Shown piece after piece: positions 20,675-28,703 of a stretch of DNA of 31,251 nucleotides. The stretch lies in the IMG/VR virus record IMGVR_UViG_3300028392_000211, positions 1 to 31,251 of that record; one strand, written 5' to 3'. The stretch comes from a virus. The translations under genes and the position numbers were made by a program. Position 1 is the first letter of the stretch, and every line of letters starts with the position of its first letter. The notes beneath the pieces were generated by a model that ran no database searches, was not told the DNA's origin, and saw only the letters and a program-made list of their open reading frames with translations.

Positions 20675-20944
20675 ATGTCAGAAGAAACACAGAACGAAAC
20701 AACAACCGAAGCACAGCCAGAAGTAACCACCTTTGAAACAGGTTTTTTAGTAGTTAAGGCTAAATCAGGCGCTTGGCATGTACTGACAGACTTGTCAGCC
20801 CCTCTAAGCATTGAGCGTGAAACTACCCTTAATGAAGTCCGTGTAGGCTCCTCAGAAGTAGCCTATTCACTGGGTCAGCAGCAACTAGCGGCTTTGATTA
20901 TAACCGCGTTAGCACCCCAGCCTGAAGGTACAATAGAAGAGTAA
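20675..20944 (+). CDS. Hypothetical protein
   Basis: 89 residues. A Glu/Thr-rich disordered start (about 1-20) leads into a small mixed domain (FETGFLVVKAKSGAWHVLTD, then AYSLGQQQLAALIITAL). AAGGAA lies upstream. Unknown function. Confidence 0.6.
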   Translation: MSEETQNETTTEAQPEVTTFETGFLVVKAKSGAWHVLTDLSAPLSIERETTLNEVRVGSSEVAYSLGQQQLAALIITALAPQPEGTIEE

Positions 20945-20963
20945 ACCTACTCTAGGAGAACCT

Positions 20964-21173
20964 ATGTTTATCGAAATGTCCTGCAAGTGCGGTGCAATGA
21001 TACAGGTTGATGGTTTTAACGAAAGTTTTACCCAATTAACCACTATAAGGTTCTTAGACGCCCACGTTAATTGCGGGTTCGTCACACCTGTTAAAAAAGA
21101 AATGCCTGACCGAACTGTTCGTAAAGAGTTTGATGTTAGACAAATTGTTCCCCTAGACGATGACGAGGATTAA
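20964..21173 (+). CDS. Small Cys-containing hypothetical protein
   Basis: 69 residues, with CKCG near the N-terminus and a lone Cys in VNCGFV, enough for a partial zinc ribbon. Acidic end (LDDDED). AGGAG precedes the ATG. Confidence 0.55.
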   Translation: MFIEMSCKCGAMIQVDGFNESFTQLTTIRFLDAHVNCGFVTPVKKEMPDRTVRKEFDVRQIVPLDDDED

Positions 21174-22067
21174 GTGTTAGAGCCATCGGAAACATCATAC
21201 TTTAGTGAGCCTTCGGCTACACTTGACCCCCGTCTGTTTAAGGGAAATAAACTAAACCCTACAGTTCGCTCAGCAGTTCTTCAACTATTATTTAATTATT
21301 TAGATAGCGAGTACACTGGGGCTAACGCATGGTCACACGTTTGGCTTGCCGGATCTGGAGTGTCCCATCACTGGGCCGCTCATCGTGACCCAGGCGACTT
21401 AGATTGTTTAATCGGAATTGACTATCGCAGTTTTAGGGCATCAAATAATAAATTTGCTGGACTAAGTGACCAAGAGATAGCATCTACGCTTAATGAAGGC
21501 TTCAGAGAAAAGTTACATCCAATTACAGATAGATTTCTTGGCGCGTTTGAACTTACATTTTATGTGAACGTTCGTAGCAACATTGTAGATATTAAACCCT
21601 ACGCTGCCTATTCACTTACTAATGACAACTGGACAGTTGAACCAGAGCCTCTACGCATCCAGGTCAGTAACGCCTGGACTAACGCTAGTGAGAGCGACAG
21701 AATTCAGGCAATTGATATCCTAACTAAATATCAAAATGCTAAGACTAAATACGAACAAGCAAGTAATGACGCAATTAAAGCCAATGCTAGGTCAGAAATG
21801 CGTATCGCTATGTCGCAGGGTATAGCTCTATATGAAAGCGTACATACTGCCCGTTCCTATGCCTTTAGCCCATCAGGCGAGGGATATTCAGATTTTGCCA
21901 ATTATCGTTGGCAAGCAGGTAAGCAATCTGGAGTAATCCAGGCTTTACGCTCATTAAAAGATGAGATGGACGCTCAAGACGAAGCACTAAATAGGAAAAC
22001 ATACGGTGTAGATTTGCCAGACGCTGATACTCTAATCAGACGCGCTGCAATTCGCCGCTTCATTTAA
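21174..22067 (+). CDS. Nucleotidyltransferase-like protein
   Basis: From GTG after GAGGA. 297 residues; the polymerase-beta-type signature is visible: HVWLAGSGVSHHW (Gly60-Ser61) followed by GDLDCLIGID (Asp75, Asp77), and a likely third acidic residue in NIVDIKPY. Such enzymes transfer a nucleotide to RNA, protein or a small molecule. The helical second half (about 180-295) is unassigned. Substrate unknown; it may act on tRNA, a host toxin target or a metabolite. Confidence 0.7.
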   Translation: MLEPSETSYFSEPSATLDPRLFKGNKLNPTVRSAVLQLLFNYLDSEYTGANAWSHVWLAGSGVSHHWAAHRDPGDLDCLIGIDYRSFRASNNKFAGLSDQEIASTLNEGFREKLHPITDRFLGAFELTFYVNVRSNIVDIKPYAAYSLTNDNWTVEPEPLRIQVSNAWTNASESDRIQAIDILTKYQNAKTKYEQASNDAIKANARSEMRIAMSQGIALYESVHTARSYAFSPSGEGYSDFANYRWQAGKQSGVIQALRSLKDEMDAQDEALNRKTYGVDLPDADTLIRRAAIRRFI

Positions 22068-22076
22068 GGATTAATC

Positions 22077-22538
22077 GTGGCAATTGTATTGTTCATGGAT
22101 GGCGTATTGCGGTCATCCAGTAGTAAGGTCCCTATTTACGAGGGCGTTGCTCTATATAAATCCTTAAATGTAAATGGCACTGTTGTACTTGCCTGTGATG
22201 ACCAAGAAGAAGCTCAGCGTTGGTGTAAGGAGCATAAACTTACTGACGTGGATGGCTTTATTTCTAATAAAACTGTTGGTGAATATGAGGATAAAGACTT
22301 TCTTAAAATCCAGCACCAACAGGCTTCGGGGCCCTTGTTTATGGTAATCCTGGCTGATGTTGAATTGGCTATAAAGTGCCTACAAAATGGCATTAAAACC
22401 CTACTATGGCTACACCCTATATATCAAAGTGCTAAGTTTAGACCAGATGGCAGAGTGGGGCGTAAAAGTTGGGACGACCTTGTAGGTGAACTTGACAGAC
22501 AAATAGATATGATGGCAGAGGATAACCGCATTGAGTAA
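22077..22538 (+). CDS. Possible HAD-like protein
   Basis: 153 residues from GTG after AAGGA. IVLFMDGVLRSS recalls the first motif of HAD hydrolases (DxDGVL) but has Met in place of the first Asp, so catalysis is doubtful. A Rossmann-like pattern follows (VVLACDDQEEAQ, MVILADVELAIKC, KTLLWLHPIY). It overlaps the next gene by 8 nt. A degenerate phosphatase or a binding protein is possible. Confidence 0.5.
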   Translation: MAIVLFMDGVLRSSSSKVPIYEGVALYKSLNVNGTVVLACDDQEEAQRWCKEHKLTDVDGFISNKTVGEYEDKDFLKIQHQQASGPLFMVILADVELAIKCLQNGIKTLLWLHPIYQSAKFRPDGRVGRKSWDDLVGELDRQIDMMAEDNRIE

Positions 22539-23979
22539 GATTATATTTTTAGGCTCCGAAGTCCCTAGTAATAAAACTATTCTAGGACAAATGAACGCAA
22601 AAAGCGTTGGCTTTAGTTACTGGGGTGCTGTTAAGCGTGGACTACCTACCACAAAGAAATATTTATTAAATGAGCGTTTCCCAGATGATGTAGACATCTA
22701 TGTCTTCCCAGGCATCCCAGCCGCGACAGCTCTGACTGAGGCCGAGATGGAGGAGTTTTCTGCCGATTACGAGGAGTTTATTTCGGATAATCTGAATAGA
22801 ATTACTCTTTTTATTGAAATACAGCACCCTTCTCTTTCTGCCGAAGCAGTTAATCAGCAGCGCCTCTCCGCATGGAACGAGGTAGACGAGGCTAAGTTTG
22901 GTGTAGTATTTACCGCTGGTGACTTGGAAGACCTTGCTGTAAGGTATTTAAATGTTTTCTTATCAGGTGAAATGGCTGAAGTAATGGCTCCTGTGTGTAG
23001 GAAGCTCTCGGCTCAACACGGTACTCGCTTTCACGTAATGGGTATGGCTAAGCCAGACCTCTTGCGTAATTCTCCTTACGCTACTACTAGCACTCTCTCG
23101 TGGCTCTCACCTATGATGAGAGGTGAAACTATCGTATGGTTTGCTAATCAGTTACACCGCTACCCTAAGCGTATGAAAGACCAGGCCCGCTCTCGCTACA
23201 AGGTTTCCTATGAAGAAGCAGGGCTAGACTTTGACAAGATACTAGCAGATGACGCTGTTGAGGTATCAAAACTGGCTGTGTGGTCTTATCAACAACTAGA
23301 AAAGTGGATGGAAAACCCTTCACATATATCAGATACATCTATGGAAAATCAACCCAACAATTTCTCTCAAACTACCCCCGCTAATGCTGATATATCAGCA
23401 TCGGAATCAAACAAACTTATTACACGAAATCCTGCCGAAATGAGGGTTCTCCCTGTGCTTGGGGTAGAGGTTTCTAGGGTCATTGAGCAAGATGAAACTG
23501 GGCGTGATGTGATTAAAGATGTGCCTGTGCTACGGTCTAACAGCACTAGCCTACGTCAGTGTAACTCTTGTTTTGTCAAGGACAACTGCCCTGCGTTTAA
23601 GGTGGATAACCCTTGTGCTTTCTCTCTCCCAGTTGAGGTAAAAACCAAAGACCAACTAAAGGGGTTAATCAACTCTCTCCTTGAAATACAAGGGCAACGA
23701 GTGGCATTTGCTAAGTTCACAGAGGACTTAAATGGTGGATACCCTGACCCAAATACGGGCTTAGAAATGGACCGTTTTTTTAAAATGTTAAAGGCAATTA
23801 AGGAATTAGATGAGAGTAAAGAAATGATGAAAGTTACGTTTGAGCGTAACGGCTCAGCAGGAGTTCTCTCTAGTTTGTTTGGTGACAGGGCTCAAAAGTT
23901 AAATGAATTGCCTAATAATGGCTACAACGAGGAACAGACTAACGAGATAATTAAGAAGATAAATCCCGACAGTATATAG
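22531..23979 (+). CDS. Large hypothetical protein with Cys cluster
   Basis: From TTG after GAGGA, overlapping the previous stop. 482 residues. The N-terminal 240 (FLGSEVPSN, SYWGAVKRGLP, HVMGMAKPDLL, STLSWLSPMMRGE) hint at a TIM-barrel protein of the kind sometimes labelled tRNA-ribosyltransferase-like in phages; this is weak. A low-complexity linker (about 265-295), a four-Cys cluster near 347-365 and a helical C-terminus follow. TCTCTC hexamers, nearly absent upstream, become frequent in this gene. It ends the plus-strand operon. Confidence 0.45.
   Translation: MSKIIFLGSEVPSNKTILGQMNAKSVGFSYWGAVKRGLPTTKKYLLNERFPDDVDIYVFPGIPAATALTEAEMEEFSADYEEFISDNLNRITLFIEIQHPSLSAEAVNQQRLSAWNEVDEAKFGVVFTAGDLEDLAVRYLNVFLSGEMAEVMAPVCRKLSAQHGTRFHVMGMAKPDLLRNSPYATTSTLSWLSPMMRGETIVWFANQLHRYPKRMKDQARSRYKVSYEEAGLDFDKILADDAVEVSKLAVWSYQQLEKWMENPSHISDTSMENQPNNFSQTTPANADISASESNKLITRNPAEMRVLPVLGVEVSRVIEQDETGRDVIKDVPVLRSNSTSLRQCNSCFVKDNCPAFKVDNPCAFSLPVEVKTKDQLKGLINSLLEIQGQRVAFAKFTEDLNGGYPDPNTGLEMDRFFKMLKAIKELDESKEMMKVTFERNGSAGVLSSLFGDRAQKLNELPNNGYNEEQTNEIIKKINPDSI
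23385..23400 (+). repeat. 16-bp perfect palindrome within the 22531 gene
   Basis: TGCTGATATATCAGCA. Related TGATATAT motifs lie near 23322 (as CACATATATCA) and 23981 (TGATATATGTG). It could be a binding site, or a chance effect of the low-complexity linker coding sequence. Confidence 0.3.
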
Positions 23980-23989
23980 TTGATATATG

Positions 23990-24013
23990 TGCCATTTTTA
24001 TCCTGAAATGGCA
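23990..24013 (+). terminator. 8-bp hairpin after the 22531 gene
   Basis: TGCCATTT pairs with AAATGGCA around an 8-nt loop, ten bases after the stop. No U-run follows, so termination here would be weak; the stronger stem at 24122 follows. The rest of the 180-bp gap holds TCTCTC runs and nothing else recognised. Confidence 0.35.
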
Positions 24014-24121
24014 TAGTCCAAATTGTCTCTCAATTTCGTATTTAAATCTCTCTCTCCCGAACTCTCTCAGCTCACAGAATCCCAGGACCAGATCCGGCAG
24101 CGTAGTATACAGGGTAAGAAA

Positions 24122-24145
24122 AAAGCCCCTATTGCTAGGGGCTTT
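24122..24145. terminator. Bidirectional terminator between converging operons
   Basis: AAAGCCCCTA-TTGC-TAGGGGCTTT, a 10-bp stem with a 4-nt loop. A-rich on the left and T-rich on the right, so it can stop both the plus operon and the minus operon, whose last gene ends 17 bases away. Confidence 0.9.
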
Positions 24146-24161
24146 AATACTTTATTAGGGT

Positions 24162-24629
24162 TTATTTAATCAGATACAGTATGACCACAAAGCCTACATA
24201 GGCTACTGGGCTTAGTTTCAGAACATCAAAGCCTAGATACTTCAACACCAGTATCGCTAGGAATAGCCCTACTAATAGAACTATCGGCAAGAACGCAAAG
24301 CCCAGACCGATATTGTGCCAGCCGATAATCATAGATAAGGCTATGAATAACTTGACATCACCCATACCTATAAAGCCTCGCTGATTAACCAGCGTGCCTA
24401 CAAGTAAAGTAACTATGGCTATCAGCATTACCATACCGAACCTGAACCAAAGACCTTGCCAAATTGCCAACCCAAGCATAGACACAAGGTTAAGCAGGAT
24501 TAAAGGTAGCGTAATCTTATTAGGAACTCGGCTCTGGGTGATGTCAGTGGCTACGACAGGGATAGCAGAGGCTATCGCATAGGCAATCGGTAAAAGGCTT
24601 ATTAGTAAATAAATGTTGTATTCGGTCAT
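24162..24629 (-). CDS. A24-type prepilin peptidase (stand-alone, TadV/CpaA-like)
   Basis: 155 residues, nearly all hydrophobic, with about six membrane helices. The two catalytic aspartates of the aspartyl prepilin peptidases are there: Asp29 in TDITQSRVPN and Asp91 in the GxGD motif GMGDVKLF. The N-terminal methylase domain of PilD/PulO is lacking, as in TadV/CpaA. The enzyme cuts the leader peptide of type IV pilins or related proteins. No pilin or pilus gene is visible here, so the phage may process a host or phage substrate elsewhere. It is the last gene of the AAA+/VWA operon and starts right after the previous stop. Confidence 0.85.
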   Translation of the reverse strand: MTEYNIYLLISLLPIAYAIASAIPVVATDITQSRVPNKITLPLILLNLVSMLGLAIWQGLWFRFGMVMLIAIVTLLVGTLVNQRGFIGMGDVKLFIALSMIIGWHNIGLGFAFLPIVLLVGLFLAILVLKYLGFDVLKLSPVAYVGFVVILYLIK

Positions 24630-24869
24630 TTAATAGTCCTCATCTCTTTCTGGCATATTATCTAAATAGTCTTGCTTGTGTTCACCCTCGCTGGCTTGCT
24701 CGGAAAAGTAATTACCCGCACCCTCGCACTCAGGGCAGGTAACTCCGTCTAACTCTCCCAAAGTGTCACACTCTTTACAATCTCTCCAGCATAGAGAGCA
24801 ATAGTCCTCGCTACAATCTCTTTCTGGGTCTGTATATGGACCTTCTAACCAAGCGTCATAACTACTCAT
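24630..24869 (-). CDS. Small cysteine-rich, DnaJ-like zinc protein
   Basis: 79 residues, very acidic. Cys spacing resembles repeated CxxCxGxG-like units: DYCSLCWRDCKEC and CPECEGAG, so two zinc centres are possible. AGGAGG precedes the ATG. Its role in the operon is unknown. Confidence 0.6.
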   Translation of the reverse strand: MSSYDAWLEGPYTDPERDCSEDYCSLCWRDCKECDTLGELDGVTCPECEGAGNYFSEQASEGEHKQDYLDNMPERDEDY

Positions 24870-24993
24870 TTGTTTCCTCCTCTAACTTTTCTTGACATTT
24901 AGAACAATACACATCATCATTTTCCCAGTAGGCAGGGCGACCACAATGCCACCACGAAATATCTTGGTCGGCTTTAAACTCCCAGTTACTCAT
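24862..24993 (-). CDS. 43-aa zinc mini-protein
   Basis: Starts at 24993 after GAGGAGAG and overlaps both neighbours by about eight bases. Contains WWHCGRPAYWENDD and CSKC (30-33), with His16/Cys17 as the other likely ligands. Too short for a family call but well coupled. Confidence 0.55.
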   Translation of the reverse strand: MSNWEFKADQDISWWHCGRPAYWENDDVYCSKCQEKLEEETNE

Positions 24994-25186
24994 TTTCACT
25001 CTCCTCATCAGGTTCGCCCTCAATGTCAATGACTTCTACATCTTGGCTAAATAGGGTTACTTTATCTACTTCTACACCAGTAGTGTAGTAAAGTTTCAAG
25101 GCGTTATCTAAGACCTCGCCCCAATCCTCGTCAAGGTTAGCCTCAACCTCGTAGATTTGTCTAATCTCAATAGTGTATTTAGGCAT
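24986..25186 (-). CDS. Small acidic hypothetical protein
   Basis: I take the ATG at 25186 (MPKYTIEIRQIYEVEA), which follows GAGGAG; a TTG at 25216 would add ten residues. The 66-residue protein has strands followed by a helix and an acidic end. The look (KYTIEIRQ..YEVEA) recalls small phage proteins of unknown function. It overlaps both neighbours. Confidence 0.6.
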   Translation of the reverse strand: MPKYTIEIRQIYEVEANLDEDWGEVLDNALKLYYTTGVEVDKVTLFSQDVEVIDIEGEPDEESENE

Positions 25187-25509
25187 TATTCGTTCTCCTC
25201 TTTTAGTTGTTGGCAACTCTCACATAGACCGTCATTACCAGCCCTCTCTAGGGCAGATAACGGTTCTTCACAGTCCTCGCACATAAACTCTCGCATATGT
25301 TCATAGACCTCATCACTTATCGCCTCGCTGACTTCGCTGAACAGGTCATACTCCTCTAGCACCTTAGCAACCTTACCAAACACTTCTGGCGTAGGGGCTA
25401 CTCCATTACCAAACTCCATAGTTTCGGCAAGCCAGTAGGCACATATAATAGGCTGGTCTTGGTTCTCAATAGCCGATAGTTCGGCTATCACATCTTTAAT
25501 AGTTATCAT
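25186..25509 (-). CDS. Hypothetical protein with C-terminal zinc ribbon
   Basis: 107 residues: helical N-terminal part (IKDVIAELSAIENQDQPI, LAETMEFGN), an acidic middle, and CEDC plus CESC near the end, one zinc ribbon. Overlaps its upstream neighbour by ATGA. Function unknown. Confidence 0.6.
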   Translation of the reverse strand: MITIKDVIAELSAIENQDQPIICAYWLAETMEFGNGVAPTPEVFGKVAKVLEEYDLFSEVSEAISDEVYEHMREFMCEDCEEPLSALERAGNDGLCESCQQLKEENE

Positions 25510-25721
25510 TTGTAATCACTTTCCCACTCGGTCAAGTCTTTACCGTTGATAATAGCCTTGATATATGGTTGCTTATCGCTGTCGGCTAGGTTGTCTAGCA
25601 CCTGCCATTGAAAGTCGCTTACGGTGCTAGGGTCAAAGACCGTCACAGAACCGTAGCCATACGAGCCGTCAGCAGATACCCAGCCGACATCTGGCATATC
25701 TAAATAAACTAATTTAGCCAT
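25506..25721 (-). CDS. Small hypothetical protein
   Basis: 71 residues after AAAGGAG: LVYLDMPDVGWVSADGSYG, FDPSTVSDFQWQVLDNLADS, and a short end. A mixed alpha/beta small domain. The ATG overlaps the preceding stop (TAATG). Confidence 0.6.
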   Translation of the reverse strand: MAKLVYLDMPDVGWVSADGSYGYGSVTVFDPSTVSDFQWQVLDNLADSDKQPYIKAIINGKDLTEWESDYK

Positions 25722-25885
25722 TAGTTACTCTCCTTTAATTTCTTTAGCATAACTTCGTAGGCATTGTAAGCACCTTCGGCATAAGCATAATCATAATCTA
25801 GGTTATGCTTATCGGCTACTTTCATATCCTTTTTAAACTCTCGCATAGCCTTTTTAATAAACTTGATTAGTTCTTTAGTTTCCAT
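25721..25885 (-). CDS. 54-aa helical basic protein
   Basis: Starts at 25885 after AGGAG. Nearly all helical: KELIKFIKKAMREFKKDMK, then YDYAYAEGAYNAYEVMLKK. Alternating Tyr/Ala may form an amphipathic helix. It is coupled to both neighbours by overlaps. Unknown function. Confidence 0.6.
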   Translation of the reverse strand: METKELIKFIKKAMREFKKDMKVADKHNLDYDYAYAEGAYNAYEVMLKKLKESN

Positions 25886-26072
25886 TTGTTTCTCCTGTTT
25901 TCTTATTTCCGATAGTTACTTCTACATTTACCTCGTAGAACCGTTCTACAAGTTCTCTCGCTGTTTCCCAAGTGCCTAACTCAATGTAAGTTCCATTGTG
26001 TAGGTCTGCCAGTTCATCTGCCAAGCGTTCTGCCAGTTCTGGTAGGGTCTGGTGCTTTACATATTTACTCAT
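25875..26072 (-). CDS. Small hypothetical protein
   Basis: 65 residues after AAGGAA. Acidic helix (LPELAERLADELADLHNG), then WETARELVERFYEVNVEVTIG. Looks like a compact helical domain with a final strand. Function unknown. Confidence 0.6.
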   Translation of the reverse strand: MSKYVKHQTLPELAERLADELADLHNGTYIELGTWETARELVERFYEVNVEVTIGNKKTGETNGN

Positions 26073-26445
26073 TTGATTTCCTTATTTCCTCAATTAAATC
26101 AGGGTCACCGAACTCGCTGATTAACTCCTCAACTGTATAAACTCCACCTTGATACGCAACCATAGCAGTATCTAGGCTCAGAACGATAGGCGGGTTATCG
26201 TCAGAATTGCTTAGGCTATCCACAGAGCCGATACCAAAGCCAGTAGAGCCTGTATAGCCCCCCTGTATGACCGCAAACTCGTAGAACAACTGGGCTACTA
26301 AGTAAGTAGGGTCACCGAGCCTATCAGTTTTGATAAGAACACTGATAACTGACGAGAGATTATCCTCGCCTGACCAGTGACCGTAAAGGTGTATTGGGCT
26401 TGATAAGCCCTTGCTTGTAATGTAGATAGAACTTCTATCGCCCAT
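26065..26445 (-). CDS. MGDR-type hypothetical phage protein
   Basis: 126 residues, starting MGDRSSIYITSKG and continuing with a strand-rich domain (IHLYGHWSGEDN, AQLFYEFAVIQGG, VLSLDTAMVAYQGG) and a short helical end. Proteins that begin MGDR and have this H-x-G/W pattern are common in phages and plasmids; none is characterised to my knowledge. GAAAGG lies upstream. Confidence 0.6.
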   Translation of the reverse strand: MGDRSSIYITSKGLSSPIHLYGHWSGEDNLSSVISVLIKTDRLGDPTYLVAQLFYEFAVIQGGYTGSTGFGIGSVDSLSNSDDNPPIVLSLDTAMVAYQGGVYTVEELISEFGDPDLIEEIRKSNE

Positions 26446-26587
26446 TTGTCTTGCCTTTCTTATTTGATTTGTTGTGTTGGTTGTTTTTTAGGTCAGTTGT
26501 TTTGTAAAGCCAGATTGAGAGGGCTAGTGTTTCTAGCCCAAACAATCCAACTGGGATAATTACCCCAAAAATAATAGCGTTGTTCAT
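26435..26587 (-). CDS. 50-aa membrane protein
   Basis: One hydrophobic helix (IIFGVIIPVGLFGLETLAL) followed by a Lys/Asn-rich basic tail. It overlaps the next gene by 11 nt and follows the VWA gene by 19 nt. May anchor or regulate something at the membrane; ribosome-binding site weak. Confidence 0.55.
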   Translation of the reverse strand: MNNAIIFGVIIPVGLFGLETLALSIWLYKTTDLKNNQHNKSNKKGKTNGR

Positions 26588-26606
26588 AACGGTAGCCTAC
26601 TACTTT

Positions 26607-28703
26607 CTAGTGCTTAATGCTACTTTTTGTGTGGTGTTTTACAACATCTTTAGCAACTTTTACCAACTCACTAGGGGATTGGATAGTCCTAAACGAGTTA
26701 GCGTTGTGGCTGTATTGCTCAATGCTCTTAGGGTCAGACATAATTCGTTGAGCATATTCTTTATCGCCTAACCATACAACGCTTACATAACAGCCTTGTT
26801 TAATTAGTTCAGCGATTTTATTGTCAGCGAGGGTAGAGCCTGACCAAGCACCGTCAGTTAGAATAAATACTAATTTAGTTTTAGCAGTTGTATTATCCAT
26901 AATTCGTGCTGTTTCGCTTAGGCTGTGATTAGGATTAGTTCCGCCACCCGCCTCAACGATACGAACCACACTAGCACTGGCAACCGTATCTCTGTCGTAA
27001 AGTTCTTTAGCACCGTCATTAAAGACCGATACAGACACCTTACCGTTAATTCGTTCTATGGCACGCTTGATTACCCAAGCAGACCTACAAGCCGAACCGA
27101 TTTCCCTAGACATAGAGCCAGACCTGTCAATCAAGATACTAGCCTCAATGTCGTAATCGTCATTACCCTCTTGCCAACGGTCAAACAGCGTATCTATCTT
27201 GTTAATATCTGCGTTCATAGCACGCTTAACATTTAACTTGCCAGTTGGCTTTTCCCTATTCCAAGCAGGGTCACTTTCAATTCGTAGCAGTTCTAGTTCT
27301 TGGGCGAACAAGCGACTAGCGGTAACCTCTGACATCTCTGGGGTATAGTTGCCAGCCCTACTTTTATCTAAAATAGACTTGCTAGAACGGTCTTTGATAA
27401 TTGCCTTGAGAGTGTCATTAACCTTACGCTGTAAAGACTTATCAGCCTTAGCACGATTAACGACCTCTTGTAATTGCTCAATTACATTTTCCGATTTAAT
27501 ATTAAAATCAGCAGTATCAGGGTCAATCTCACCAGTTTCACTAAAGCCCTCTGTGCCAGCACTCAAGCCCTTATCAAACTCGTCACCTAACTTATCAGAC
27601 TTATCAGGGTCATTACTTACTAGCCCCTCTTGGTCTTTCTCGCTAGTTGGTCTACCATTACGCATAGGGTCACGATATACACAACCGTTAGGCGTGTCTT
27701 TAATCGGTCTTGGATTACCCTGTGCGTCTTTTGGTAATAGGGCTATTAGGGCTGTGATTAGTTCTTTGGCTCGGTCATACTGGCGAGGGAATACTAAGGT
27801 GCGATACTCACTCGTAATGTCATAGATAGCCTTAGCCTTATCTGCCCCATACTTGTCCGAGAACATCTTGGCAGACAATCTACGCAATTCTATTGAAAAA
27901 TACTTACGACCAGCGAGCAGGATAAACTGTTCGCCCAAGTTATCCACCTTGTTCTCAATGAGGTAATCACCTAATAGGGCTATCATAAACGGTCTAACGC
28001 TAGGATATTTTAGCGTTAGGTAATGTTCGGCTCGGCAATCCTCTAGGATATTGAAAGCAACTTGGCGAGCAGGGTTTACAAGTTCCTCTCGTTCCCAACT
28101 ACGAGTGTATTGCTCGGTTTCCATAGTTTCCCAGTTCACAACTCGTTCACCGACCTCGCTTTTAATAAGTATGTGCTTTTCTGTTAGCCACTTACCGAGA
28201 GCAGTTCCCACTCTAGGTGTGAATAGCAGGTGACCGAGTTCGTGATAATTAAGGCCCTGTAAAGACAATATTGTATTTTGGTCAAGGTCTTTAATTAGTG
28301 TTCCACTAAATACAATGTCTTTACCGTCATTGTAAGCAGGGGCTACCTTATCCTCTGTGACCGATACGATAACATCTAGCCCTGTCAAAATCCTATCGGC
28401 ACGCTGATAAACTGAAACAACGCTATCAAGCGTGTTGTTACGAACTTGGAATACTGTGCCAGCGACAGACTTTTCGTTTTCAATATAGATATCGTAAGCC
28501 TCTGATAAGGCTTGGCGATACTCATACTGTTCTTGAGATATCTGTTCTTTGGTCTTGCCAGTTTCTTTAACAAGTTTTTCTAACTCAGCATTATCCATAT
28601 AATAGGCATTATTATCTACACCTTGTTCTGCCAGCCAATCCCAGTAGCCCTTGCCGATTGAAGTGCTTTCTATGTTGTGTCTTATTACTCTAGGCTTAGG
28701 CAT
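26607..28703 (-). CDS. CobT-like VWA protein with HExxH metallopeptidase motif
   Basis: 698 residues. N-terminal half: HELGH at 154-158 (HExxH zinc site) with EDCRAEHY (Glu221-Glu226) as a plausible third ligand. A low-complexity, acidic linker (about 355-405) follows. The C-terminal VWA domain carries a complete MIDAS: DRSGS (526-530), Thr589 in GGGTN, Asp617 in LTDGAW. This pairing is typical of VWA partners of MoxR/CobS AAA+ ATPases, such as CobT and NorD. The ATG overlaps the stop of the ATPase gene (TAATG). The pair may remodel or process a protein target, with the HExxH centre perhaps adding proteolysis. Its phage role is unknown. Confidence 0.85.
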   Translation of the reverse strand: MPKPRVIRHNIESTSIGKGYWDWLAEQGVDNNAYYMDNAELEKLVKETGKTKEQISQEQYEYRQALSEAYDIYIENEKSVAGTVFQVRNNTLDSVVSVYQRADRILTGLDVIVSVTEDKVAPAYNDGKDIVFSGTLIKDLDQNTILSLQGLNYHELGHLLFTPRVGTALGKWLTEKHILIKSEVGERVVNWETMETEQYTRSWEREELVNPARQVAFNILEDCRAEHYLTLKYPSVRPFMIALLGDYLIENKVDNLGEQFILLAGRKYFSIELRRLSAKMFSDKYGADKAKAIYDITSEYRTLVFPRQYDRAKELITALIALLPKDAQGNPRPIKDTPNGCVYRDPMRNGRPTSEKDQEGLVSNDPDKSDKLGDEFDKGLSAGTEGFSETGEIDPDTADFNIKSENVIEQLQEVVNRAKADKSLQRKVNDTLKAIIKDRSSKSILDKSRAGNYTPEMSEVTASRLFAQELELLRIESDPAWNREKPTGKLNVKRAMNADINKIDTLFDRWQEGNDDYDIEASILIDRSGSMSREIGSACRSAWVIKRAIERINGKVSVSVFNDGAKELYDRDTVASASVVRIVEAGGGTNPNHSLSETARIMDNTTAKTKLVFILTDGAWSGSTLADNKIAELIKQGCYVSVVWLGDKEYAQRIMSDPKSIEQYSHNANSFRTIQSPSELVKVAKDVVKHHTKSSIKH

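Noticed and set aside
24394-24582. Plus-strand ORF inside the prepilin peptidase gene
   Set aside because: Antisense shadow of a gene with both catalytic Asp motifs.
28385-28573. 62-aa ORF in another frame of the VWA gene
   Set aside because: Fully inside the VWA gene on the same strand, no own ribosome-binding site, and the VWA frame is supported by motifs.
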